A stretch of 64,000 bases of DNA from Microbispora sp. ZYX-F-249 (GCF_039649665.1 NZ_JBDJAW010000001.1:186001-250000), one strand, 5' to 3'; counted from the stretch's first letter, positions 35,927 to 44,880 are shown. Notes: generated from the sequence alone by a model not told the origin. A program made the numbers and translations.

Positions 35927-36379
35927 TCAGTCGCCGGCGGCCGGCGCCCCATCGGCGCCGAGAATCCGCAGGATGTCGACCAGCGTCGACACTTGCTCGG
36001 GAGTGAGGGGTCTGAACAGCTCTTCGGCCGCCAGTTCATAGCTGGTCGTCCAGTCCTGGGCCAGGGCGGCCCCTTCCTCCGTTACTCGGAGGAGTACGGA
36101 CCGGCGGTCGTCCGCACTGGCCTGGCGTTCGAGCAGGCCGTCGCGGACGAGCGCGTCGACCAGGGTGGAGGCGGTCCCCTGGGCGATGCCGACCGCGAGA
36201 GCGAGTTCGGTCAGCCGGACAGGCTGCGAACGCGCCACCTCCACCACCAATCGGGACCGCGGCGTCGACACCCCGTGCTCGCCCAGACGCTCGTTGAAGT
36301 GACGTACGAGAACCTTCGCCGTACGGCTGAACTCGTCGGCGACCTGTGCCGCGGTCAGGCCCTGGTTCGCGTGTGGCAT
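35927..36379 (-). CDS. MarR-family transcriptional regulator
   Basis: A 150-residue winged-helix regulator. The recognition region is LTELALAVGIAQGTASTLVD, and the wing is RQASADDRRSVLLRVTEEG, with the DxRxxxxxLT motif slightly varied. The ATG at 36379 follows GGGAGGTGG. The gene is divergent from an epimerase/dehydratase, and two palindromes in the shared spacer overlap its own likely promoter (TTGACG at 36430-36425, TATGGG at 36407-36402, 17-bp spacer). Autorepression and control of the epimerase are the likely role. The ligand is unknown. Confidence 0.88.
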   Translation of the reverse strand: MPHANQGLTAAQVADEFSRTAKVLVRHFNERLGEHGVSTPRSRLVVEVARSQPVRLTELALAVGIAQGTASTLVDALVRDGLLERQASADDRRSVLLRVTEEGAALAQDWTTSYELAAEELFRPLTPEQVSTLVDILRILGADGAPAAGD

Positions 36380-36419
36380 CGCCCACCTCCCACTTGACGC
36401 ACCCATAGTACGAGGTTAC

Positions 36420-36444
36420 ATTGACGTCAATACATTGATATCAA
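36420..36444. promoter_or_regulatory. Probable MarR operators
   Basis: Two perfect palindromes, ATTGACGTCAAT (36420-36431) and TTGATATCAA (36435-36444), have centres 14 bp apart and share TTGA/TCAA arms. They lie between the MarR gene and the divergent epimerase, over the candidate MarR -35 element, which is where a MarR autorepressor would bind. Confidence 0.65.
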
Positions 36445-36551
36445 ACCATTTGGCGTCGATGTATATACGCGGAGCGGCCGGTTGCGTGCCGAGCGACAGC
36501 GGAAACCGGGCTTGCACGAAGAGTGCGTTCTCAATCACCAGGAGTCGAAAA

Positions 36552-37538
36552 ATGAAGATCTTCATCACCGGCGGCAGCGGATTCGTCGGCGGAACCCTCG
36601 TCCATCGCCTCGTCGCCGAAGGACATGAGGTCATGGCACTGGCCAGATCGGACTCGAGCATCCAGCGGGTACGCGCCGCCGGAGCCGATCCCGTCCCCGG
36701 CGATCTCGCCGAGCTCAGCCGGGCCGGCTCCCCCGCGCCGACGTGGCTCGCCAAGCTGCGCGAGGTCGACGCGGTCGTGCACGTCGCGGCGCAGATGGAG
36801 TTCTGGGGGCCCGACTCGCTCTTCGAACAGGCCAATCACGTGCCGACGGTCGCCCTGCACACCGCGAGCGTCGCGGCCGGGGTGCGACGCTTCGTGCTCA
36901 TCAGCGCCGCGTCCGTCTCCACGGGCAGCCAACGCCGCCCCGTCGTCGACGAGTCGACACCGGAAGGCCGGCCGAACATCGCCTACAGCCGCGTCAAGCT
37001 GGCCACCGAGCGCGCACTTCTGAACGCCCGCAGCGGGAAAACCGAGCTGGTGGTGCTGCGCCCGCCGTTCATCTGGGGCCGCGGCATGACAACGATCAAC
37101 GAGATGGTCGAGGTCGCCGAGGCCGGACGGTTCGCCTGGATCGACAACGGCAAGCACATCGTCGACTTCGTGCACGTCGAGAACCTGGCCGGTGCCGCGA
37201 TCCTCGCGCTCACGCGGGGCCGCCACAAGGGGGTCTACTACGTGACGGACGGCACGCCGATGCCCATCCGGGACTTCCTCACTCCCCTGCTGGTGACCCG
37301 CGGCGTGGATCTGTCCAAGAGCCGCAGCGTCCCCCTGGCGATGGCGGCGCCCTTGGCGGCGATGATGGACCGCACGGCACGCCTGCTTCGCCGGAAGTCG
37401 GCGCCGCCGCTGACGAACTGGCTCGTGAGCTTCACCGGGCGTGACCGTTCCTACGACATCACCACCGCGAGGAAGGAGCTGGGTTACTCGCCTGACGTGA
37501 CGCTGGAGAAGGGCCTGGCGGAGATGCGCTTCTCGTGA
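36552..37538 (+). CDS. NAD(P)-dependent epimerase/dehydratase (extended SDR)
   Basis: A 328-residue extended short-chain dehydrogenase. The nucleotide motif is ITGGSGFVGGTLVHRL at the N-terminus, the catalytic Tyr-Lys is in IAYSRVKLATERALL, and Ser lies in VLISAASVS. The length and the VLRPPFIWGRGMTT and VDFVHVENLAGA segments place it among sugar-nucleotide epimerase or 3-beta-HSD-like oxidoreductases. Substrate unknown. ATG 36552 has AGGAG at 36540-36544. It is divergent from MarR, which probably controls it. The last 55 bp overlap the 3' end of the convergent Atu4866-domain gene. Confidence 0.87.
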   Translation: MKIFITGGSGFVGGTLVHRLVAEGHEVMALARSDSSIQRVRAAGADPVPGDLAELSRAGSPAPTWLAKLREVDAVVHVAAQMEFWGPDSLFEQANHVPTVALHTASVAAGVRRFVLISAASVSTGSQRRPVVDESTPEGRPNIAYSRVKLATERALLNARSGKTELVVLRPPFIWGRGMTTINEMVEVAEAGRFAWIDNGKHIVDFVHVENLAGAAILALTRGRHKGVYYVTDGTPMPIRDFLTPLLVTRGVDLSKSRSVPLAMAAPLAAMMDRTARLLRRKSAPPLTNWLVSFTGRDRSYDITTARKELGYSPDVTLEKGLAEMRFS

Positions 37539-38014
37539 GGTGACGACCTCGCGGTCTCCCCGCCTTCGCCGTTGATGCGGTGCCTCGCGTTTCCCGTACG
37601 CGGTCCCTCCCCGGTCGTCGTGCCGAGCTTGCCCTTGTCGATGTCCTGCTCCTTGAGCGCGGCGGCGAACGCCTGGACGTTCGGGTCCGGCGTGCCGGCG
37701 GCGACGTGGCAGGCGGTCTTCAGGCCGATGACGTCGAGGGTCTGGGCGCGCTCGTCGCCCTCGCGATAGAGCACCAGGTGCTCGTGGAAGAGAACGCCGT
37801 CGCGGATGTCTCCGGTGGCGGTGAAGCCGGTGTCGTCGACGTAGTCGATGTGGGTGCCGGTGACGGTGTAGCGGCCGGTGTAGGCGCTCTGACGGTTTCC
37901 GCGGGCCTCGTCGTAGCGGCCGTCCGGCAGCAGTTCCTGGCGGATGAATCCGTCCGCGGTCACCCACATTCCGACGTACGGGTGAGGGTTGCGGGCCGTG
38001 TCGTTGCTGGTCAT
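37484..38014 (-). CDS. Atu4866-domain protein with C-terminal extension
   Basis: A 176-residue protein. Residues 12-83 form an Atu4866-type beta-rich domain: YVGMWVTADGFIRQELLPDG, RYDEARG, AYTGRYTVTGTHIDYVDDTG and DGVLFHEHLVLYREG. The same motif series occurs in the C-terminal third of the gene at 38230. The remaining 90 residues are of unknown kind, and the last 18 are the antisense of the convergent epimerase, so the natural stop may have been lost. The biochemical role of the Atu4866 family is not known. The domain call is firm; the full gene extent is less so. Confidence 0.7.
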   Translation of the reverse strand: MTSNDTARNPHPYVGMWVTADGFIRQELLPDGRYDEARGNRQSAYTGRYTVTGTHIDYVDDTGFTATGDIRDGVLFHEHLVLYREGDERAQTLDVIGLKTACHVAAGTPDPNVQAFAAALKEQDIDKGKLGTTTGEGPRTGNARHRINGEGGETARSSPHEKRISARPFSSVTSGE

Positions 38015-38229
38015 GGCTCCATGGTCGGCGCGGCGGACGACGGCGACCAGGCCGCCGTCTGCCCAGGTGCGGGCCTCCTGGGGGTACGGCGGCCTGGTTC
38101 CGACTCCGCCGCACGACGAACCTGGTGGTCACGCAGTTGCTGCGACTGCCGAGCATCTCCACGCAGCAGCACCGGCGCCCGCTTCATGCGCCGGGCAGAC
38201 CGATGAGCCCAAGTCCCCTGAGGATCACC

Positions 38230-38985
38230 ATGAGCATCAACCGCAACGACACCGTGAGCTGGAACCCGCAGGCGCTCGACGAAATCGTCGCGAACGACGG
38301 TGGCCGTCCCGTTCTGTTCACCAACGCCCGGATCGTGACGATGGACCCGCTGATCGGCACCGTGACCGGCGCCGACATCCTGTTCGTCGGTTCCCTGATC
38401 GTGGGGGTCGGCCCCGCCATCGTCACCGCGGCGGAGGACGACAACGCCATCGTCGTCGACTGCACGGGCATGACCGTCGTGCCCGCCGTCGTGGACACCG
38501 TCGCGCTGGCCGGCGGACGCGGCCGTCGCTCGGAGTACGTCGCGACGCTGACCCCGGGTAGCACCGCCGACTTTCTGGTGGTGCCCGACGAACTCGCCGC
38601 CGACGTGCCTAGTGCGGTAGCCACCCTCACGTCCAGGCCGGAGCAGGTCCGCGCACTGGTCGCGGCCGGCAGGCCCGTCCTGTGGGCCGGCACCGACGCC
38701 CCCGGCCGGGCCACCGCCCCCGAGGCGGGCATCCCGGCCGCACCGGACCTGACCGGCAGCCCACGAGTCGGCGTCTGGATCGACCGGAAGGACTTCCTGC
38801 ACCAGGAGCTCACCGCGGACGGCCGCTACGACGAGACCCGGGGCGATCGTCCACACGCCTATCAGGGCCGGTTCTGGATCGACGGCGACCGCATCGACTA
38901 CCTGGACGACCTCGGCTTCTGGGCCTACGGAGAGTTCAGGGGCGACGAACTGCACCACGCGGGCTACGTCATGAAGCTGAGCTGA
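38230..38985 (+). CDS. Barrel-less amidohydrolase relic fused to Atu4866 domain
   Basis: A 251-residue chimera. Residues 25-90 are the N-terminal beta-sandwich of an imidazolonepropionase-like amidohydrolase (PVLFTNARIVTMDPLIGTV, VDCTGMTVVPAVVDTVALAG). The sequence jumps from VVPAVVDT straight to the family's C-terminal strands (TPGSTADFLVVPDELAADVP), leaving out the whole metal-binding barrel. A further segment precedes an Atu4866 domain (VGVWIDRKDFLHQELTADGR to LHHAGYVMKLS). Without HxH and the barrel it cannot hydrolyse amides. The frame is open throughout, so a product may be made. ATG 38230 has AGGAT nearby; other starts lie upstream. It is divergent from another Atu4866 gene. Confidence 0.65.
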   Translation: MSINRNDTVSWNPQALDEIVANDGGRPVLFTNARIVTMDPLIGTVTGADILFVGSLIVGVGPAIVTAAEDDNAIVVDCTGMTVVPAVVDTVALAGGRGRRSEYVATLTPGSTADFLVVPDELAADVPSAVATLTSRPEQVRALVAAGRPVLWAGTDAPGRATAPEAGIPAAPDLTGSPRVGVWIDRKDFLHQELTADGRYDETRGDRPHAYQGRFWIDGDRIDYLDDLGFWAYGEFRGDELHHAGYVMKLS

Positions 38986-39126
38986 CCACCGTACGAAGAG
39001 ACGAGACGTCCCCGGCCCCCCGGCCGGTCTCGACCGGCCGGGGACCCCACCGCCACCGGCGTGCCATCGGCCGATCGCGTCGCGCGCGACCACACGGGGC
39101 CGCTACACGCCCCTTCTGGAGCTCCC

Positions 39127-40365
39127 ATGTCCCACCCCACCACAACCCCCAGGCGCACAGCCACGAGCAGCACGCCCGGCCAACCGTCGAACTGGGCCCC
39201 GGCCGCCCCGGCCACCGTCCTGCTGACCGTGCTCGGCGTCCTGATGGTCGGCCAGATGTACACCGTCCTGGCGCTGCTGAACCCCATGGCCGCTGCACTC
39301 GGCACCACACCCGCGCAGGCCACCTGGACGGCGACCGCGTTCGGCTTCGCCTACGCCGCCGGATTCCTCCTCTCCGGTCCGCTCTCCGACCGCTACGGAC
39401 CACGCGCCGTGATCACCGCGGGACTCGTGGCCGCCGCGGCGACCACCGCCGCGGTCAGCACCGCCCCCAACCTCCCCACGGCCATCGCCCTGCGCAGCCT
39501 GCAGGGACTGACCGCCGCGACCTTCGCACCCTCCGCGCTCTCCTACGTCGTCCACCACGTCGCGCCGCGGCGCCGCGGCACTGCCCTCGCCTGCATCACC
39601 AGCGGCATGCTCGCCGCCGCCGTCGTCATGCAGATCGGCGCCCAGGCCGTCGCGGCCGGAATCGGCTGGCGCGCGGTCTTCTGGCTCGGTGCCGCCCTGA
39701 TGGCCCTGAGCCTGGCTCCGGTGCGCCGGGTGCTGCGGCCCACCCCGCGCCACGGCACCGACTGCGGGCTGCTTCAGGCATTCGCGGCGATGCCACGGCT
39801 GTTGCGCCAGCCTCGGCTGAGCGCTCTGTACCTGTCCACCGTCGCCCTGATGTCCGCCTTCGTCGCCCTCTACACGGCGGTGGCCATCGCCGGACCGCCG
39901 AGTATCGCCGGTGACTCCTCCGCGATCCTCGCCCTGCGGGCCAGCGCACTGCCTTCCCTGGTCGCCGTCCCCCTGCTCGCCCCCGTGCTCCAACGGCTCC
40001 GCGCGCCTCTGCGTGCGGTCCTCGCCTTCGCCCTGGCCGCCCTCACCGTCGCCGCGGGCTCCTTCCTCGGCGGCCACACCGTGCCACTGGCCATCGCCCT
40101 TCTGCTGTTCGTGGCCGCCGTCGCGGCAGCGGCACCCGCCGTTGTCGAGACCGTCAACGCCGACGCCCCGCACGCACGCGGCGCGGCGGTCGCCCTCTAC
40201 GGATGCAGCATGTTCGTCGGCGCCAGCCTGGGCCCGCAGCTCACCGGTGCTCTCACCGGGCTCGGCTTCGGCGGCATCCTGCTCGTCGTCGCCGCGGTGC
40301 TCGTCCTGGGCGTCCTCCTGGCTCTGCCTACCCTCGGCCGCCGGCCCGCAGCTCGGCGGGGGTGA
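39127..40365 (+). CDS. MFS transporter, drug-efflux type
   Basis: A 412-residue, about 12-helix major facilitator protein likely exporting a small molecule with proton antiport. The loop 2-3 motif is LLSGPLSDRYGPRAVITAG, and IALRSLQGLTAATFAPSALS matches the motif seen in DHA1-type exporters. ATG 39127 has GGAG at 39118-39121. The coding end overlaps the convergent MFS gene on the other strand by 38 bp. It follows the Atu4866 fusion gene by 141 bp. Substrate unknown. Confidence 0.85.
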   Translation: MSHPTTTPRRTATSSTPGQPSNWAPAAPATVLLTVLGVLMVGQMYTVLALLNPMAAALGTTPAQATWTATAFGFAYAAGFLLSGPLSDRYGPRAVITAGLVAAAATTAAVSTAPNLPTAIALRSLQGLTAATFAPSALSYVVHHVAPRRRGTALACITSGMLAAAVVMQIGAQAVAAGIGWRAVFWLGAALMALSLAPVRRVLRPTPRHGTDCGLLQAFAAMPRLLRQPRLSALYLSTVALMSAFVALYTAVAIAGPPSIAGDSSAILALRASALPSLVAVPLLAPVLQRLRAPLRAVLAFALAALTVAAGSFLGGHTVPLAIALLLFVAAVAAAAPAVVETVNADAPHARGAAVALYGCSMFVGASLGPQLTGALTGLGFGGILLVVAAVLVLGVLLALPTLGRRPAARRG

Positions 40366-41602
40366 CGGTGCGCAGGAAGGGCACGGTGAGCGCGGCGACC
40401 GCCAGGGCGAACCCGGCGAACGCCAGGTGAAGACCGAATGCCTCGGCGAGGAGCCCGGCCAGGGCGGCGCCGAGTGGAAGGGTGCCCCAGCCGAGCAGGC
40501 GCGCGGCGGCGCCGTACCTGCCGAGTAGCCGGTCGGGCACGAGCGCCTGGGATATGGTCCGCGCGTTCACCGTCCACAGGGTTCCGCCCATGCCGCCCAC
40601 GAAGGCGGCGGCGCCGACCGCCCACGCGGCCGGGAGCAGCGCGGGCACGGCCATCATCAGGAACGTCCCCACGAGATCGGCGAACAGCGCCCACCGCACC
40701 CCGAGCAGCCGGTTGATCGCCGACGTGAGCACGGCGCCGACGAGGCCGCCCGCGCCGATCGCGCTGACCAGCAGGCCGTACCCGGCCGCATCCAGCTCCA
40801 GTACGGACGCCGCGTAGGACGGCAGCAGGGCGAGCCAGGCGCTCCAGCATCCCGCCAGAACGGCGATCGTCAGCGAAAGGGTGCGCAGCAGCCGATGGCG
40901 CCACAGAAAGCTCAGTCCTTCGCGCACGTCGGCGAACAGGCTCGCCCGGCTCACGCGCTCCTCGCCCGGCCCCGGCCCGGGGCCGGGCCGGAACCGGCCG
41001 GCCAGCAGGGTCATCAGCACGGCACCGGCGGCGAACGCGGCGACGGTGGAGCCGAGCGCGACGCCGGCCCCGACGCCGACGAGCAGCCCCCCTACCGCCG
41101 GCCCGCAGAATTCGTTGGCGAGCGTCTCCACCCCCGCGATCCACGCGTTGGCTCCGGACCGGCGCTCCGCCGGGACGGCCGCGGGAACGACGGCGCCGAC
41201 GGCGGTGTTGGCCACCACCTCGGCGACTCCGATCACGAACCCCACGGCGTACAGAACCGGCAGCAACGGCGGCCCGGACGCGCCCGTGGTGAGCGAGGCG
41301 GCGAACAGCACGGCGACGGTCGCCAGCCGGATCAGGTTCGCGACGACCACCAGCCGGCGGCGATCGGTCCGGTCGGTGAGCACGCCCACCGGGAGCGACA
41401 CCAGCAGCCAGGGCAGGGTGAGCGTGAGCCCGACTCCCGCCACCTGCCCGGCGGAGCCACCGGCCGCCAGGGCGAGCATGGGAAGCGTGATCTTCACCAC
41501 GCCGTCGGCCAGGTTGGTGACCGCGGTGAAGCCCACCAGCACGGTCTCGTTCCGGCGGCTCGCCCGGTCTCGTGGTACTCCGCGGGTCACCGTCAAGGCC
41601 AC
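40328..41602 (-). CDS. MFS transporter (macrolide-efflux-like)
   Basis: A 424-residue permease with about 12 helices and the loop motif LVSLPVGVLTDRTDRRRLVV; the ISQALVPDRLLGRYGAAARLLGWG part resembles MefA/DHA3-type exporters. It probably uses proton-motive force to expel a hydrophobic compound. The upstream region carries three palindromes and the divergent CGNR regulator gene, which suggests it is that regulator's target. The ATG at 41602 is followed by a typical basic N-terminus. Its 3' end overlaps the MFS gene on the plus strand by 38 bp. Substrate unknown. Confidence 0.85.
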   Translation of the reverse strand: MALTVTRGVPRDRASRRNETVLVGFTAVTNLADGVVKITLPMLALAAGGSAGQVAGVGLTLTLPWLLVSLPVGVLTDRTDRRRLVVVANLIRLATVAVLFAASLTTGASGPPLLPVLYAVGFVIGVAEVVANTAVGAVVPAAVPAERRSGANAWIAGVETLANEFCGPAVGGLLVGVGAGVALGSTVAAFAAGAVLMTLLAGRFRPGPGPGPGEERVSRASLFADVREGLSFLWRHRLLRTLSLTIAVLAGCWSAWLALLPSYAASVLELDAAGYGLLVSAIGAGGLVGAVLTSAINRLLGVRWALFADLVGTFLMMAVPALLPAAWAVGAAAFVGGMGGTLWTVNARTISQALVPDRLLGRYGAAARLLGWGTLPLGAALAGLLAEAFGLHLAFAGFALAVAALTVPFLRTVTPAELRAGGRG

Positions 41603-41609
41603 GCCACCT

Positions 41610-41695
41610 CCAACCGTCTATTGCTTTAGACGGTTGGATAATAAACCAGCTATCCCGATAGCTGGAGACTTTCTTCCAACTATCCTGATAGCTGG
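41610..41695. promoter_or_regulatory. Three palindromic operators between MFS and CGNR genes
   Basis: A perfect repeat with 11-bp arms, CCAACCGTCTA/TAGACGGTTGG (41610-41637, 6-bp spacer), is followed by CCAGCTATCCCGATAGCTGG (41646-41665) and CCAACTATCCTGATAGCTGG (41676-41695). The last two are near-identical 20-mers with centres exactly 30 bp apart. They fill the divergent promoter region and are good operator candidates for the adjacent CGNR regulator. Confidence 0.75.
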
Positions 41696-41729
41696 AATGC
41701 GGGGCACTCCCGGAGGAACGAGCAGAGCG

Positions 41730-42272
41730 ATGACAGACCCATCGGCCCACGCGGTGCTGATCCGTGACTTCGCCAACACGATCGACGTCGAAGACGGCAC
41801 GGACGCGATCGCCACGATGGAGGGGCTGACGACCTGGGCGCGCGATCGGGGTCTGGCCGGCGACGTGGACGAACGGACGCACACCCAGGCGATCGCGCTG
41901 CGCGCCGGTCTGCGCGCGCGCCTGCTGACCAACAACATCGGCGCTCCCGGCACCCCGGAAGCGGCCCGGGCGATCGGTCAGGCGCAGACCGTGCTGGACG
42001 CGCTGCCCCTCCGAGTACGGCTGGGGGCGGCATCGGAGCCCGGCGACCCGCTGATGGGCGAGGGTCCGCTCGCCTCGATCGGCGCCGCCTGGGCCCTGGT
42101 CGTGGCCAACGGGGAGTGGCGGCGTCTCAAGATGTGCCCGGACCACTCGTGTGAGTGGGTGTTCTGGGACGGCACCCGCAGCCGCACCCGGCGCTGGTGC
42201 ACCATGAGCGTCTGCGGCAACCGGGCCAAGGCCCGCGCGTACGCCGCCCGTCGCAGGCCCGCAACCGACTGA
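41730..42272 (+). CDS. CGNR zinc-finger / ABATE-domain regulator
   Basis: A 180-residue protein. The N-terminal region (DFANTIDVEDGTDAIATMEG) is the ABATE-like stress-sensing domain, and the C-terminal treble-clef zinc finger reads CPDHSCEWVFWDGTRSRTRR, then WCTMSVCGNRAKARAYAARR, with the CGNR motif. Such proteins are presumed transcription regulators. ATG 41730 is chosen; GGAGG at 41712-41716 is rather far, and ATG 41697 (11 residues longer) is possible and would start next to the last operator. It is divergent from an MFS exporter, its likely target. Confidence 0.82.
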   Translation: MTDPSAHAVLIRDFANTIDVEDGTDAIATMEGLTTWARDRGLAGDVDERTHTQAIALRAGLRARLLTNNIGAPGTPEAARAIGQAQTVLDALPLRVRLGAASEPGDPLMGEGPLASIGAAWALVVANGEWRRLKMCPDHSCEWVFWDGTRSRTRRWCTMSVCGNRAKARAYAARRRPATD

Positions 42273-42321
42273 TCCGCAGCGGCATCCGAATGCCTGTGAG
42301 TCCTGTGGTGAGAGTGGCGCC

Positions 42322-44880
42322 TCATGCCGCCCTGGAGACTTCGTCGCCAGGTGCCCCGTCTGAGCTCGGCGTGGGAGGAGGCAGGGCCTGTTCGCACCAG
42401 ATGGTCTTGCCGCGAGTCGTCTGCCTCGTGCCCCAGCTCTGCGTGAGCTGTGCGACCAGCAGCAGTCCGCGGCCCCCCTCGTCGTAGACGCGGGCCCGGC
42501 GCAGATGCGGTGCGGTGTTGCTGCCGTCCGAGACCTCGCAGATCAGTGTGCGGTCGCGGATCAATCGCAGCTGGATTGGCCCGGTCCCGTGGCGCACGGC
42601 GTTGGTGACCAGCTCGCTCACCACGAGGCCGGTGACGAACTCCATCTCGGCCAGTCCCCATACGAGAAGCTGGTCGATGGCGAGCTTCCGGGTGGGCGCG
42701 ACCAGAGCCGGATCGGCGGGGACGTCCCACGTGGCGATCTGGTCCGGGGAGAGGGCTTCGGTGCGCGCGAGAAGAAGGGCCGCGTCGTCAGCCGCACGGC
42801 CGTCGAGCAGGGCGCCGGTCACCGCGTCGCAGGTGTCTTCGAGTGATGCCGCCGGCAGCGCCAGGGCGCGGCGCAGCTCGGCGAGGCCCCGGTCGATGTC
42901 CCGGTCGCGGGCTTCGATCAGGCCGTCGGTGAACAGGGCGATGACGGTGCCCTCGGTCAGGCGCAGCTCTGTGGTTTCGAAGGGCAGGCCGCCGACGCCG
43001 AGAGGAGGGCCGACCGACCCCCGCACCAGTTCCGTGGTGCCGTCGGGAGTGAGCAGAACAGGCATCGGGTGACCGGCGGTGGCCACGGTGCACGCGCGTG
43101 AGACGGGGTCGTAGACGGCGTACAGGCACGTGGCGCCCAGCTCGGCGAACGCGGCCGTGTGGCCTTCCGTCATGCCGAGCTGCTCATCGCTGGTGAGGTG
43201 GATGACCAGGTCGTCCAGGTGCGTGAGGAGCTCGTCGGGTGGCAGGTCGACGTCGGCCAGGGTGCGTACGGCGGTGCGCAGCCGGCCCATGGTGGCGGCG
43301 GCGTGGATGCCGTGACCGACGACGTCCCCGACGACGAGGGCGACCCGGCAGCCGGACAGCGGGATCACGTCGAACCAGTCCCCGCCCACCCCGCTCTGCA
43401 CGCTCGCCGGCAGATAACGGGAGGCGATCTCCACCGCGGGCTGCATGGGCAGCCGCTGGGCCAGCAGACTGCGCTGCAGGGTCAGCGCGGTGTTGCGTTC
43501 ACAGGTGTAGCGGCGGGCGTTGTCGATGACGACGCCCGCCTTGGCGGTCAGTTCCACCGCGTAGGACAGGTCCTCCTCGCCGAATCGTCCGGGCGGACGC
43601 GAGCGCCAGAAGCTGACCACGCCCATCCGCATCCCGCGGGCACGTAGCGACGTCGTGATCAGGGAGTGGATGCCGCGGTCCAGTATCCGGGCGGCCTCTT
43701 CCGGATCCCGGGTCCGCCACGCGGTGGAAGCCCGCAGATCGGGCTCGATCACGGCGACGCCGAAGTCGAAGCTGCGGGCCTGCGGCATCGACGGGGCCCA
43801 CCTGATCACCGAGCCGGGCGGTTGGAACGACGCGGTGTCCCCGATGCCTGCGATCGCCACCCGGCACAGCGTCTCGCCCTCGTCCGGGTGGTGGTCATCG
43901 CCGCGCAGGACGGCGACCACCAGGTCGACCGTGACGAAGTCGGCGAACTCGGGGACCACCACCTCCGCCAGTTCTTCCGCCGTCCGCCGCACATCGAGGG
44001 TGGTGCCCACCGCCGTGCTCGCGTCGTACAGCAGTTTGAGGCGTCTGTGCGCCTGCTCTGTCAGACTGCGGCTCTCCTCCAGCGAGCGTCCCATGCTGTT
44101 GAACGCGACTTCGAGCTCGCCGATCTCGCCGGCACCGGTTTCGGGCATGCGCGCCGTGAGGTCTCCGTCGGCGAGCCGGGAGGCGACGGCGGCCGCTCTG
44201 CGGACCGGCCGGACGATCGACCGGATCAGGTAGGCGTCGAAGAGAAGGATGAGCAGGACCGATCCCGCCACACCGGCCGACGCCGCCGCCGTGGCCAGGA
44301 CAGCGGCGTCGGCGGCACGCTGTTGTCGCGACGCGAGAAGTTGGTCCTCGAAGGTCACGAAGCGCTCGAACTGGCCCCTGATCGCGTCGACACGGCGCTT
44401 TCCTTCTTCCGTCACCACCGCGGTTCGGGCGGATGCCGGATTTCGCCGCGCGGCCGCCACGATCGGCACCGAATAGTCACGGACGTAGGCCTCGATGGAT
44501 TGCTTGATCCGGCGCGCCCGGTCTCCCTGTGCGGCGCTGTGCGAGGTCGCGAGACGCTCCAGGGTGGCCGCCTGCTCGGGGATGGAGGCGCGGGCTTGTT
44601 TCCATGGTTGCAGGAAGCTCTCCTGTCCGGCGATGACGAACCCCCGCTGACCGGTCTCGAGGTCGACGACGAGCCTCTGGAGGTGGTTCGCGGTCGTCAG
44701 CACCTGCCTGGAGTGGTTCGCGAGCTCCACCGCCTCACGAAGACCCGTGATCGCCGGCAGGAGGAACGCGAAGGCACCGCTGATGAGACCCAGGAGCAGC
44801 GCGCTCACCACGATCGTGCGCCGGGTCAGTCCGCCTTTTCCCTCAGCCCACCGTGTGCGACGCGAACCGCTCACCCGCAT
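42322..44880 (-). CDS. Membrane SpoIIE phosphatase with CHASE3, HAMP, GAF and HATPase
   Basis: An 852-residue multidomain regulator. Order: transmembrane helix (about 22-44), extracytoplasmic CHASE3 domain (45-190, with VVDLETGQRGFVIAGQESFL), second helix (190-212), HAMP (to about 265), GAF (285-470), SpoIIE/PP2C phosphatase (485-700, GVGGDWFDVIPLSGCRVALV, GDVVGHGIHAAATMGRLRTA, LFTDGLIEARDRDIDRGL) and an RsbW-like ATPase (715-835, SELVTNAVRHGTGPIQLRLI). It should sense an outside signal and set the phosphorylation state of an anti-anti-sigma factor, with a built-in anti-sigma kinase module. The partner is not in the window. Confidence 0.9.
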   Translation of the reverse strand: MRVSGSRRTRWAEGKGGLTRRTIVVSALLLGLISGAFAFLLPAITGLREAVELANHSRQVLTTANHLQRLVVDLETGQRGFVIAGQESFLQPWKQARASIPEQAATLERLATSHSAAQGDRARRIKQSIEAYVRDYSVPIVAAARRNPASARTAVVTEEGKRRVDAIRGQFERFVTFEDQLLASRQQRAADAAVLATAAASAGVAGSVLLILLFDAYLIRSIVRPVRRAAAVASRLADGDLTARMPETGAGEIGELEVAFNSMGRSLEESRSLTEQAHRRLKLLYDASTAVGTTLDVRRTAEELAEVVVPEFADFVTVDLVVAVLRGDDHHPDEGETLCRVAIAGIGDTASFQPPGSVIRWAPSMPQARSFDFGVAVIEPDLRASTAWRTRDPEEAARILDRGIHSLITTSLRARGMRMGVVSFWRSRPPGRFGEEDLSYAVELTAKAGVVIDNARRYTCERNTALTLQRSLLAQRLPMQPAVEIASRYLPASVQSGVGGDWFDVIPLSGCRVALVVGDVVGHGIHAAATMGRLRTAVRTLADVDLPPDELLTHLDDLVIHLTSDEQLGMTEGHTAAFAELGATCLYAVYDPVSRACTVATAGHPMPVLLTPDGTTELVRGSVGPPLGVGGLPFETTELRLTEGTVIALFTDGLIEARDRDIDRGLAELRRALALPAASLEDTCDAVTGALLDGRAADDAALLLARTEALSPDQIATWDVPADPALVAPTRKLAIDQLLVWGLAEMEFVTGLVVSELVTNAVRHGTGPIQLRLIRDRTLICEVSDGSNTAPHLRRARVYDEGGRGLLLVAQLTQSWGTRQTTRGKTIWCEQALPPPTPSSDGAPGDEVSRAA

